54,544 nt of DNA from Candidatus Binatia bacterium (lineage in GTDB: Bacteria; Desulfobacterota; Binatia; UBA12015): NCBI GenBank assembly GCA_019749875.1, contig JAIEPK010000021.1:1-54544 (forward strand). Direction: 5' to 3'. The number at the start of each line of letters is the position of its first letter. The first letter of the stretch is position 1. Under the pieces are notes generated by a model that was given only the letters and a program-made list of their open reading frames with translations, searched no databases and was not told where the DNA came from. Made by a program: the position numbers and the translations under genes. Of the stretch, positions 8,418 through 16,271 are shown one piece after another.

Positions 8418-8449
8418 GGTGTCGAGTCCGGCATAATCCCCCCGCTATT
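8418..8449 (-). repeat. Right terminal inverted repeat of the IS1595-type element
   Basis: Read inward (minus strand) it gives AATAGC, six G, ATTATGCCGGACTCGACACC, matching the left end apart from one base and one extra G. Just outside, reading inward from about 8461, another AGATTATGACA motif repeats the ATTATG core, so the functional end may extend beyond 8449. Confidence 0.85.
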
Positions 8450-9094
8450 TGTCATAATCTATCTTATCGGACATTGATGGTGGCGGCGCCCTGTAGGAAG
8501 GAGCCGAGAGAGGACAGCGGCGCTCGTTCGAATCCACCGCAGAGCGCGTACGCCCTGGGAACCGTAGAGCGCGTACGCCCTGGGAACCGTGCCTCCGTCT
8601 GGCTGGGCTCTCGCCGTCGGTTCTGGGAGATCACGAAGCAATCCGACTCGAGGACTGGAGCGGCCGCCGGGATGGCGTGGATCACAGGGACGCCGAATCC
8701 CATCGCGCTAGCATCGCGGGCGGGCGTCTGAATCAGATCGCACGTGGTGCTTCGTGCGATTGCGTCGGACGGCGCCGACGATTCGCGCGTACGTGCGTGG
8801 TTCGAACGGGCCGCGCCGCCGGCTGGGCGGTCGTCGACAGCCACAGCGACAGCACTCTGCTGGTCGCCGGGGTTGGCGGCGCGGGCCAACCCGACGATCG
8901 GGGCTGCGCCATGACGCGAGATCGCCCGCGTGGAGGGACGCTCGCATCCCTTGGCGGAGCACCCGACGAACGCCGCTCGGTGATCCTCGGTCCGTCCCAT
9001 GACCCGGCGGACGCCAGCACGAACCGTGCCGGGCGTGCGTCAAGAGCAAGATATGGGCCGCCCTGGTGCGGACAGGCGCCCTTCCCCGGTCCGA
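8450..9094. other. Gene-free stretch to the right of the IS element
   Basis: Between the right end of the IS and the TPR gene I see no credible gene on either strand. The open frames here have arginine/serine-rich translations with no motif, no ribosome binding site and no family resemblance. The stretch holds a perfect 25-bp tandem duplication (8541-8590) and otherwise unremarkable GC-rich sequence. It may be decayed DNA brought in with, or disrupted by, the mobile element. Confidence 0.6.
8541..8590. repeat. Perfect 25-bp tandem duplication
   Basis: Two identical 25-base units, each starting AGAGCGCGTACGCC and ending GGGAACCGT, lie head to tail at 8541-8565 and 8566-8590. No mismatch separates them, so the duplication is recent or maintained. 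Confidence 0.95.
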
Positions 9095-9853
9095 CTACTC
9101 GATCTGAATCGGGGAGCCGGCCCCGCCGAGCGGCAGCGACATCGGATTCGGGCTCGCCGGCGGCTGGACCCCGAGCGCCGTCAAGCGCATGCGCACCTGT
9201 GCCGCCGCCGCTCCATCGGGCTCGTCTGCGAGATACTGCTTGTACAGCTCGATCGCCTTTTCCTTGCTGCCGTCGGTCTCTTCGATCCGCGCCAGACGGA
9301 CGCGAGCTTCGGGACCGAGCGGACCGTCGAGCAGGACGGCACGATCGAGCTGCTCACGAGCTCCACTGGCATTGCCGGTTTCGGCGAGTGCCCGTCCGAG
9401 CGCGACGCGGCCGATCTGCTCGAGCGCGGGGCTCGGTGCGGAGCTCACGAATTCGGTCAGGAGCGGAACCGCGTCCGCTGGCTTGTTCGCATTGAGCGCC
9501 GCGCGTCCGGCGTAGAGCTTCGCGAGGGTTCCGTACGGCGTGCTGCCGTACGAGCTTGCGAGGGTCGAAAAGTCCTTCTGCGCCTGGTCCCACTGCTCAC
9601 GCTTGAAGAGCTCGTTGGCACCGTAGAATTGCCGCGCGGCAGCTTCGGCGCGCGACTGCATGTACCAGCGGATGCCGGCTGCCAGCAGGACGAGCGCGAT
9701 CGCTGCACCGATGACGATGGCGACGGTGGTCTGATTCTTCTGCGCCCAATCGATGGCGCGCGTGGTCAGCGAGATGAACTCGTCCGGCTGCTTCAGGTCC
9801 TTGTGGCGAAGCTTCTTGCCGTGCGCCGGTGTGTGCGTCGTGGCCTGGGTCAT
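9095..9853 (-). CDS. Membrane-anchored TPR protein (YfgM / TPR_21-like)
   Basis: A 252-residue protein. A cytoplasmic N terminus (MTQATTHTPAHGKKLRHKDL) is followed by one membrane helix (about 45-66, TVAIVIGAAIALVLLAAGIRWY) and several TPR-type helix pairs such as AAARQFYGANELFKREQWDQ and GRVALGRALAETGNASGARE. This single-helix-plus-TPR plan matches YfgM-like proteins, which sit at the translocon and assist envelope protein biogenesis; that role is inferred from the architecture. ATG at 9853 is preferred because it starts the hydrophilic leader; upstream in-frame codons overlap the nuclease gene. It is the last gene of the minus-strand run from 12932. Confidence 0.78.
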   Translation of the reverse strand: MTQATTHTPAHGKKLRHKDLKQPDEFISLTTRAIDWAQKNQTTVAIVIGAAIALVLLAAGIRWYMQSRAEAAARQFYGANELFKREQWDQAQKDFSTLASSYGSTPYGTLAKLYAGRAALNANKPADAVPLLTEFVSSAPSPALEQIGRVALGRALAETGNASGAREQLDRAVLLDGPLGPEARVRLARIEETDGSKEKAIELYKQYLADEPDGAAAAQVRMRLTALGVQPPASPNPMSLPLGGAGSPIQIE

Positions 9854-9885
9854 TGGCGTTCCCGTCGTCCTCGTCCCCTGCCCCG

Positions 9886-10377
9886 TCACATTTTGTATTT
9901 GAAGTCCTCGGGAACCATCTTCTCGAGGATCTCCGCCCACTTGTCGCGCGAGACGTTGGAAAGGTTCTGCTCTTTCTCGTCATCCGCCTGCTGGAGGACG
10001 CTCGACTGCTCGAGGACCTTCTTGGCGACGTAGATCGGGCTGTTGGTGCGCAGCGCCAGCGAGATCGCGTCACTCGGACGCGAATCGATGGACAGGAGCT
10101 GGTCGTGGCGCCGCAGACGAACCGTCGCGAAGAAGGTGTTGTCCTTGAGATCGGTCACCTCGATCGCCTCGACGGCCGCTCCGAGCTCGTTGATGACGGT
10201 GTTCAAGAGGTCGTGCGTCATCGGACGCGCCATCTTGACCCCTTCGAGCTCGGTGGCCATCGCGGTCGCCTCGAGGAGGCCGATCCAGATGGGCAGGTTC
10301 AGCTTGTTGTCTGCGTCGCGCAGTACCACGATCGGCGTCTTGGTCACCGGATCGAGGGTCAAGCCACCCACGCTCAT
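9886..10377 (-). CDS. Bifunctional nuclease family protein (DUF151/BFN)
   Basis: A 163-residue protein with the DUF151 hallmarks: LTLDPVTKTPIVVLRD, then NLPIWIGLLEATAMATELEG, then RPMTHDLLNTVI, then LKDNTFFATV, and SIDSRPSDAISLALRTNSPIYV. The family includes Thermotoga TM0160, and plant members show DNase and RNase activity; the bacterial role is poorly known. ATG at 10377 gives the usual N terminus just before the first strand; in-frame ATGs at 10401 and 10410 would add 8 or 11 residues. It lies 32 bp upstream of the TPR gene and 101 bp downstream of the VWA gene. Confidence 0.9.
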   Translation of the reverse strand: MSVGGLTLDPVTKTPIVVLRDADNKLNLPIWIGLLEATAMATELEGVKMARPMTHDLLNTVINELGAAVEAIEVTDLKDNTFFATVRLRRHDQLLSIDSRPSDAISLALRTNSPIYVAKKVLEQSSVLQQADDEKEQNLSNVSRDKWAEILEKMVPEDFKYKM

Positions 10378-10478
10378 CTGTATGAAATCTCCGCGGGTCA
10401 TCCGACCCATACCTATCCACCGGCGGGGTGCGGGTCAACGTCGCCGGAAACGCGCAAACGGCCGTCCAGAGAGGGTTT

Positions 10479-11906
10479 TCAGGACAGTACGAGCCGGTCG
10501 ACGACGCGGTAGAGCTGGTTCAGGTTGCGGCACTCCTCGACCACGTCGCAGAAGGCCATGTAGCGGTCCATTTCACTGTCGCCGAAGCCCCACGTCGTCT
10601 TGTTCTCGGGGTTCAGCCAGATCACCTGCTTCGCCTTGCGCTGCACGTCGCGCAGCACCCACTCGTGCGGCAGGTTGTAGTTGTTGCGGGCGTCGCCGAG
10701 CACGATGACCGTCGTGCGGCGGTTGATCGACGCGAGATGATCGCGATGGAACATCTTGAACGCCCGCCCGAAGTCGGAGTGGGCGAAGACGTTGATCACG
10801 TCGCCGCGCAGCGCGAGCTCGATCGCCTCGTTGATGTCGTGATCCTCGAACAGCTTCGTGACCTCGCCCATGTCGCTGACGAAGATGAAGCTGCGCACCT
10901 TCGAGTAGAGGTCCTGGAGCGAGTAGACGAACTGCAGCATGAAGCGCGACACGTTGCGCACCGAATCCGACACGTCGCAGAGGACGACGATCTGCGGGCG
11001 ATTCTTCTTGCGCCGGTCGAACTGGACGTCGAACGGCACGCCGCCGAACTGCGTATTGTGGCGCAGCGTCCGCTGCAGGTCGAATGCGCCGCGCTTCGCG
11101 CGCTGCCGCTTGATCGACACGACGTGCTTCAGGCGGTGCGCGAGGCGCGCCACCGCGTCCTTCATCTTCCGGATCTCGTCCTCGGTGAGATAGTAGAAGC
11201 TCTTCTCGCCGAGCGATTGGAGACCGGTCGCGTCCTTGGGCTTCGGGTTCTCGCGTGCGGCCTCGAGTCGCGCCGCACGCTTGATGATGTCGGCGAGATC
11301 GGCGAGGCGCCGCTTGATGAGCTCGCGCAGCTTCGCCGCCGTCTCGGCGTCGGCGCCGAGCTGCTCGAGCTCGTCGGACAGGCCCTCGAGCTCACGCACG
11401 ATCTCGCCGAGCCGCAGCTGCTCGCCGATCGCGTGTCCGAGCTGACCCTCCTGCTTGCCGCTCTGCCCGGATCCCTCGCGCATGCTCTCGGACGCTTCGC
11501 GCATGCGACGCTGCAGTGTGCCGTCGTCGTGTCGCAGCAGCGCGCGCGCGAGCTCCGAGAGCTCGTTTCCACCCTGCTGCTCCTGACGCTTCTTCAGCAG
11601 CTCCTCGAGCTGCTCGAGCAGCTTCTGGTAGTCGGCGAGCGTCGTGCCGAGCGCCTGCGCCGCCTGCTCGCCGCTCTCGCGGATCGCCTCGCCGAGTGCC
11701 GAGAAGTAGAGGTCGAAGACCTCGTCGAAGGTGGGCAGATCGGAGCTGCGCTTGACCATGGTCGCGCGCAGGACCTCCTTGACGGTGTCGCGCGTTCCGA
11801 GGCCGGTGCTCTGCAAGGCGAGCAGCGAGTCGAGGGACTCGGCGGGGGAGATTCGCATGCCGTGCTTGCGCAGCAGGGCCGCGAACTCGAGGATGCGCGC
11901 CTCCAT
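10479..11906 (-). CDS. CoxE-type VWA domain protein
   Basis: A 475-residue protein. The N-terminal half is helical and highly charged (glutamine- and glutamate-rich coiled coil, about 90-240). The C-terminal half is a von Willebrand A domain with the MIDAS start CDVSDSVRNVSRFMLQFVYS, a following FVSDMGEVT and a late VIVLGDARNNYNLP. This is the layout of the CoxE family, which acts with a MoxR-type AAA+ ATPase in maturing metalloenzymes or complexes. The MoxR gene is the next one upstream (57 bp). No cox dehydrogenase genes are in the window, so the client is unknown. Confidence 0.88.
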   Translation of the reverse strand: MEARILEFAALLRKHGMRISPAESLDSLLALQSTGLGTRDTVKEVLRATMVKRSSDLPTFDEVFDLYFSALGEAIRESGEQAAQALGTTLADYQKLLEQLEELLKKRQEQQGGNELSELARALLRHDDGTLQRRMREASESMREGSGQSGKQEGQLGHAIGEQLRLGEIVRELEGLSDELEQLGADAETAAKLRELIKRRLADLADIIKRAARLEAARENPKPKDATGLQSLGEKSFYYLTEDEIRKMKDAVARLAHRLKHVVSIKRQRAKRGAFDLQRTLRHNTQFGGVPFDVQFDRRKKNRPQIVVLCDVSDSVRNVSRFMLQFVYSLQDLYSKVRSFIFVSDMGEVTKLFEDHDINEAIELALRGDVINVFAHSDFGRAFKMFHRDHLASINRRTTVIVLGDARNNYNLPHEWVLRDVQRKAKQVIWLNPENKTTWGFGDSEMDRYMAFCDVVEECRNLNQLYRVVDRLVLS

Positions 11907-11963
11907 CAGCCGCGTCCTCGACGGGTGCGGCGGCTCAGCCCGCGTCGCGCGCGGACGGCGCGC

Positions 11964-12932
11964 TCAGTGCAGCACATCCTTGTCGGCCGGATCGGGCTGT
12001 CCGTCGGCGCGGGTACGGGCCTTCTGTCGCGCCATGAAGTCGCGCAGCTCGGTCTGCGCCTTGCGGACGTCGCCCTCGTACTTGAAGATCGTGGTCAACG
12101 TGTCGTTGACGGTGTCCTCGCCGAGCGACTCGACGTTCAGCAAGGCGAGCGCGCGCGCCCAGTCGAGCGTCTCACTGATGCTCGGCGACTTCTTGAGATC
12201 GAGCTTGCGGACGCTCTGCACGACGCTGACCACGTCGGCGGCGAGCGCGTCGGCGACTTCGGGGACCTTGAGCTTGACGATCTCGAGCTCGTGCGCCTGC
12301 GACGGGTAGTCGATGAAGAGGTGCAGGCAGCGGCGCTTCAGCGCGTCGGAGACCTCACGGCTGTTGTTCGAGGTGAGGATCACCAGCGGGATGTTCTTCG
12401 CGGAGATCGTGCCGAGCTCCGGCACGCTCACCTGGAAGTCGCTCAGGATCTCGAGCAGGAACGCTTCGAACTCGCTGTCGGACTTGTCGATCTCGTCGAC
12501 CAGCAGGACAGCGGGCTTCTCGGACGTGATCGCACGCAGCAGCGGGCGCGGCAGGATGAAGCGTTCGGAGAAGAACACGCCGTCCTGAGCCGAGATGCGG
12601 TCGACCGCCTCGCGCAGGGTGCCCGTCCCCGCGAGTACCTCGCCGATCTTGTCCTTCAGGATCTGCGTGTAGAGGAGCTGCTTGCCGTACTCCCACTCGT
12701 ACAGCGCCTTGGCCTCGTCGAGGCCCTCGTAGCACTGCAGGCGGATCAGCTCCTGGTCGAGGCAGCGCGAGATGACCTTCGCGAGCTCGGTCTTGCCGAC
12801 GCCGGCCGGCCCCTCGACCAAGATGGGCTTGCCCATCTTCGACGCCAGGTACACGACGGTGGCAATGGAGCGGCTGCAGATGTACTTCTGCCCCGCGAAC
12901 TGCTGAACGACGTCGTCGATGCTGGAGAACAT
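11964..12932 (-). CDS. MoxR family AAA+ ATPase
   Basis: A 322-residue AAA+ protein with Walker A GPAGVGKTEL (41-50), Walker B VLLVDEIDK, sensor 1 IPLVILTSNN and an arginine-containing box ALKRRCLHLFIDYPS. MoxR ATPases remodel protein complexes together with a VWA partner, here the adjacent CoxE-type gene. ATG 12932 starts the expected MFSSIDDVVQQF N terminus. A GTG at 12971 preceded by a G-rich stretch would add 13 residues and cannot be excluded. The gene is divergent from the NRDE gene at 13022. Confidence 0.9.
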   Translation of the reverse strand: MFSSIDDVVQQFAGQKYICSRSIATVVYLASKMGKPILVEGPAGVGKTELAKVISRCLDQELIRLQCYEGLDEAKALYEWEYGKQLLYTQILKDKIGEVLAGTGTLREAVDRISAQDGVFFSERFILPRPLLRAITSEKPAVLLVDEIDKSDSEFEAFLLEILSDFQVSVPELGTISAKNIPLVILTSNNSREVSDALKRRCLHLFIDYPSQAHELEIVKLKVPEVADALAADVVSVVQSVRKLDLKKSPSISETLDWARALALLNVESLGEDTVNDTLTTIFKYEGDVRKAQTELRDFMARQKARTRADGQPDPADKDVLH

Positions 12933-13021
12933 AGGCAGGCCCGGAACGGTCGAGAGCTTCGGGGGTACCACAGCCCCCCTGGCAAGACAACGCGCGCAGC
13001 GCCGCGCCTGACGCCACGATC

Positions 13022-13774
13022 GTGTGCACCCTCGCCGTCTTCACGCGGACGTTGCCCGGCCTGCCGCTCGTGGTCGCAGCGAATCGTGACGAGTTCTATG
13101 CGCGACCCGCGGAAGGTCCGCGCGTGCTCACGACCGATCCGTGCGTGGTCGGCGGCCGCGACGTGGTCGCCGGTGGCTCGTGGCTCGCGACCAGCGAGCA
13201 CCGGCTGGTGGTCGGCATCCTGAATCGGCGGACGGGCGAGCCGCCCGATCCGTCCCGCGCGTCGCGCGGCGCGCTCTGCGTGACGCTGGCGCAGCTCAGG
13301 TCGGTGCAGGAGGCGGTGGACCTCTTGTCACGACTGCGCGTCGACGAGCACAACCCGTTCAACGTGCTGGTGGCCGACCGTGCGCGCGCGGTGGTGGCGC
13401 AGAACCGCGCCGACGGGATGGCGCTCCAGGAGCTTCCGCCGGGGACGCACCTGCTCACCAACCTCGATCTCAACGACGCGACCTGTCAGCGCATCTCGCG
13501 TTCGTCGCAACGCTTCCAGGATCTCGCGACGCGCTTCGCCGACACGCGAGACCGGAGCGATCTGGTCGCGGGGCTGCACGCGGTGCTCGGGGACCACTTG
13601 ACGGCCGTGGACGACCGCGCGCCGACCGACCAGCTCTGCATCCATACCGAAGCCTTCGGCACGCGCTCGTCGAGCATCGTGCTCGCCGACGAGCACGGGC
13701 GTGTCGAGTATCTGCACGCGTCCGCAGCGCCGTGCCGCGGTGCCTACCGGCGCATCCCCCTGCCCTGGCAATGA
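13022..13774 (+). CDS. NRDE family protein (TANGO2-like)
   Basis: A 250-residue protein opening MCTLAVFTRTLPGLPLVVAA followed by NRDEFYARP, the family-defining Asn-Arg-Asp-Glu motif. The conserved block GGRDVVAGGSWLATSEHRLV comes next. The start is GTG at 13022, which places the conserved Cys as residue 2, as in Ntn-type relatives and TANGO2. TANGO2 family proteins occur from bacteria to humans and have been tied to heme or lipid handling, but the biochemical activity is not settled. The length matches the family (about 250). It is divergent from moxR with an 89-bp gap and convergent with the spermidine synthase-like gene. Confidence 0.9.
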   Translation: MCTLAVFTRTLPGLPLVVAANRDEFYARPAEGPRVLTTDPCVVGGRDVVAGGSWLATSEHRLVVGILNRRTGEPPDPSRASRGALCVTLAQLRSVQEAVDLLSRLRVDEHNPFNVLVADRARAVVAQNRADGMALQELPPGTHLLTNLDLNDATCQRISRSSQRFQDLATRFADTRDRSDLVAGLHAVLGDHLTAVDDRAPTDQLCIHTEAFGTRSSSIVLADEHGRVEYLHASAAPCRGAYRRIPLPWQ

Positions 13775-13784
13775 CCGACTGGCG

Positions 13785-15332
13785 TCACTCGGCGAACAGA
13801 ACGTCCCGCGGCCACATGTCCATCGCCGCCTTGCGCCAGGTCTCCGAGGCGTCGACGGCCCACAGGTCGAGCGGGTTGTAGTCGTCGCTCAGCACGATGG
13901 CGTCACCGCTCACGTCGAGCGGCTCCTGCAGCGCGACCTGCGCTTCCATCCACGGCGGCACCGGGAACGGTCGTGGCCCGCGACGGAGCCGGATCGGCTC
14001 ACGCGCGGCGAGCACGATGTTGTTGCCGTAGTCGCCCGCCGGAAAGCTCGGGTACACCACGACGTAGGGGAAGCGGGTCGCGATCGTGCGCACCACGCTG
14101 CGCAGCGGCCGCGCACGCTCTCCCTCGCGATAGCCGAGGTAGTTGAGGACCAAGAGCCCGTGCTTGGCGAGCCGCTGCTCGATCAGCGCGACCATCTCCT
14201 CGGTCAGGAGATGGATCGGGACTGCCTCGCCGGCGAACGCATCGAGCACGACGTAGTCCCAGGTCTCGCTGCTCGAGGCGAGCAGCTGGCGACCGTCGCC
14301 CACCGTGACCGGGTAGCGCTGCGGGTCGAAGGCGAACCAGTCCCGCGCGACGTCGACGACTTCCTGGTCGACCTCGACCGAATGCATCCGCGCGCCGAAC
14401 GAGGCGAACAGCGGCGGCAACACGCCGCCGCCGAGGCCGATCAGCAGCGCGCGCTTGCCTTCGGGCTTCGCCCGCCACGCGAGCTCGGCCATGACCGGAA
14501 TGTAGGCCGCCAGCGGAACGTTGGTCCCGGCGATGGCCTGCGTCTGGATGGTGTTGTTCGCGAGCAGCGTGCGCGCTCCGCCGCCGTCGAGCACCTTGAG
14601 CTGGGCGAAGTGCGTGTCGACCATGTACTTGACGCTCGGGTCGCCGCGCAGCGGGCGGCTCGCGACCAGCGCCGAAGCGGCGCCGACGAGCAGAAGGACC
14701 GCCAGATGACGTCGCGCCGCGAGCACCTGCCAGGCGACCGCGGGCAGGATCAGCACCAGTGCGGTGCCGACGAAGATGGTGCGCAGCCGGAAGCTCGGGA
14801 TCAAGTAGAAGCCGGCGCACAGCGTACCGAGCAGCGAGCCGGCGGTGGAGAGCGCGTAGAGGCGGCCCGTGGTCCGGCCGAGGTCGGTGATGAGGTGGGC
14901 CGCGAGCCGCACCGCAAAGGGCGAGATCGTGCCCAGCAACGTGAGCGGCAGACCGAGGAACAGCACGGCCGACGCGAGCGCACCGCCACGGAGCCCGAGC
15001 GGCTTGGTGATCGTCAAGACCGGCTCGCGCAGCAGCGGCAGGACGACGATCAGGACCGCGGCGATCTCGAAGACGAGAAAGTACGTCGACGCGTGCGGGA
15101 AGCGGTCGGCGAAGCGTCCGCCGAGCCAGTAGCCCACCGACAGCGACAGCAGCGTCACGGCGATGATCGCCGACCAGACGTGCAGGCTCGTGCCGTACAC
15201 GGGGGCGATCAGACGCGTACCAAGGACCTCGAGGACCATCACCACGGCCCCCGACACGAAGACGCTCACCGGGAGCAGCACACGGAGCAGCCACTCGTCG
15301 CGCGTCACGACACCTGCGGGATCTGCCTGCAT
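13785..15332 (-). CDS. Fused membrane/spermidine synthase-like protein
   Basis: A 515-residue protein. The first 230 residues hold about seven hydrophobic helices, starting with VLLPVSVFVSGAVVMVLEVL and the conserved GTRLIAPVYGTSLHVWS. The C-terminal half is a Rossmann methyltransferase-like domain: ALLIGLGGGVLPPL, then SVEVDQEVVDVAR, then VTVGDGRQLLAS, then DYVVLDAFAGEAVP and LSDDYNPLDLW. Fused proteins of this type are annotated as spermidine synthase-like, but the membrane part argues against plain polyamine synthesis, and substrates are unknown. It ends the long minus-strand run that begins at guaB, 135 bp after the IMPase-like gene. Confidence 0.85.
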   Translation of the reverse strand: MQADPAGVVTRDEWLLRVLLPVSVFVSGAVVMVLEVLGTRLIAPVYGTSLHVWSAIIAVTLLSLSVGYWLGGRFADRFPHASTYFLVFEIAAVLIVVLPLLREPVLTITKPLGLRGGALASAVLFLGLPLTLLGTISPFAVRLAAHLITDLGRTTGRLYALSTAGSLLGTLCAGFYLIPSFRLRTIFVGTALVLILPAVAWQVLAARRHLAVLLLVGAASALVASRPLRGDPSVKYMVDTHFAQLKVLDGGGARTLLANNTIQTQAIAGTNVPLAAYIPVMAELAWRAKPEGKRALLIGLGGGVLPPLFASFGARMHSVEVDQEVVDVARDWFAFDPQRYPVTVGDGRQLLASSSETWDYVVLDAFAGEAVPIHLLTEEMVALIEQRLAKHGLLVLNYLGYREGERARPLRSVVRTIATRFPYVVVYPSFPAGDYGNNIVLAAREPIRLRRGPRPFPVPPWMEAQVALQEPLDVSGDAIVLSDDYNPLDLWAVDASETWRKAAMDMWPRDVLFAE

Positions 15333-15467
15333 GGAAAGGCCCGAACCGCGGGCGCTGGATCCTTGCCCGCCCGTCGCGTCACGCGCAAGAGCCGGAGCGC
15401 CCTCGGTCGTCCGTCGGTGCGCCGGAGTCCGTGGCGGGCGTCGTCCAGTGCCATGTCGACCGGCCCC

Positions 15468-16271
15468 TCAGGCGCGGCGGCGGATGCGCTGGCGAATCTT
15501 TTCTGCCGAGCCCGCGCGCGCGGCGAGCATGAAGTCGCGTGACGCCGCGCCGCCGAGGAGCGTCGCGAGATCGACCGGCTTGCCGCTCTTCAGGTAGACG
15601 AGCTCGCCGCCGACGGCATCGAGCAGGGCCTTGCCAGCCGCGATGTCCCAGAGATGCACGCGGCCGACGATCGCGGCCTCCGCGGCACCGCGCGCGACCA
15701 GGCTCAGGTGGTACGCGGTCGAGCCGAGAGCGCGCACCTTTCCGCGCAGGCGGAGCAGCGGCCGACGGTGGAACTCCGAGTAGGCGAGAACGAAGCCGTC
15801 GTGCTGTGGCGTCACCCCACCGTGCGGCACCTCGGCGCCGTTCCAGCGCAGCACGCCACCGTGCGCGAGGTAGAGGTCGTCGAAGCTCGGCAGGTAGACG
15901 ACGCCCGCGACCGGCGTGCCGGCATGCAGCAGGCCCAACGAGATGCACCACGTCGGCAGCCCGGCGACGTAGGCGTCGGTGCCGTCGATCGGGTCGACCG
16001 CGAGCGTCCAGCCCGCTGCGACGTCGCCGGTGGCCGGCAGCTCCTCGCCGATCACCGCCACGCCCGGCGCGATCGCCGCCACCTCGGCCCGCACCTGGCG
16101 CTCGATCGCGCGGTCGGCCTCGGTGACGATCGAGCCGGCGTGGCTGCGCTCCGCGCTCACGCGACGGAAGCTCGCGAGCCCGATCGCACCGGCACGTCGC
16201 GCGAGCCGGGTCAGCGCGCGCGCGTCGAGCGGCTGGCGGATGCGTCCCCGCCCTGCCCGCTCATTCGGCAT
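15468..16271 (-). CDS. Inositol monophosphatase family protein
   Basis: A 267-residue member of the IMPase/FBPase/CysQ superfamily. The metal-binding motifs are present: SIVTEADRAIE at the N terminus, VIGEELPATG, motif A LAVDPIDGTDAYVAGLP, and motif B HLWDIAAGKALLDAVGGELV. The enzymes remove phosphate from inositol phosphate, sugar phosphates or phosphoadenosine phosphate using two or three Mg ions. The particular substrate is not predictable; the Tyr after DGTDA differs from the usual DGTxNF/DGTSNF and suggests a divergent subfamily. The ATG at 16271 overlaps the upstream gene stop by 11 bases, so the two genes are coupled. Confidence 0.85.
   Translation of the reverse strand: MPNERAGRGRIRQPLDARALTRLARRAGAIGLASFRRVSAERSHAGSIVTEADRAIERQVRAEVAAIAPGVAVIGEELPATGDVAAGWTLAVDPIDGTDAYVAGLPTWCISLGLLHAGTPVAGVVYLPSFDDLYLAHGGVLRWNGAEVPHGGVTPQHDGFVLAYSEFHRRPLLRLRGKVRALGSTAYHLSLVARGAAEAAIVGRVHLWDIAAGKALLDAVGGELVYLKSGKPVDLATLLGGAASRDFMLAARAGSAEKIRQRIRRRA

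Larger units (their letters stand above)
6134..8449 (+). mobile_element. IS1595-type (ISXO2-like) insertion element with two passenger genes
   Basis: About 2.3 kb bounded by inverted repeats of about 31 bp. Read inward, both ends are AATAGC, a run of G (5 on the left, 6 on the right), then ATTATGCCGGACTyGACACC, with one substitution besides the G-run difference. Inside lie a DDE transposase with an N-terminal zinc ribbon (6193-7155) and two further ORFs in the same direction, overlapping by TTGA. The IS1595 family is known for carrying passenger genes. I could not find the expected 8-bp target duplication. The element lies downstream of the dGTPase/TPR operon and interrupts no recognisable gene. 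Confidence 0.85.

Noticed and set aside
8526-8540. GTTCGAATCC resembling a tRNA T-loop
   Set aside because: The flanking bases do not form a T-stem and no acceptor or anticodon arm can be drawn, so it is neither a tRNA nor a good attachment site.
8464-9000. 178-codon minus-strand ORF to the right of the IS
   Set aside because: No ribosome binding site, low-complexity Arg/Ser/Ala translation and no recognisable motif.
10428-13223. Open frame of 931 codons opposite the MoxR/CoxE genes
   Set aside because: Antisense shadow of the real minus-strand genes, which show clear MIDAS and Walker motifs.
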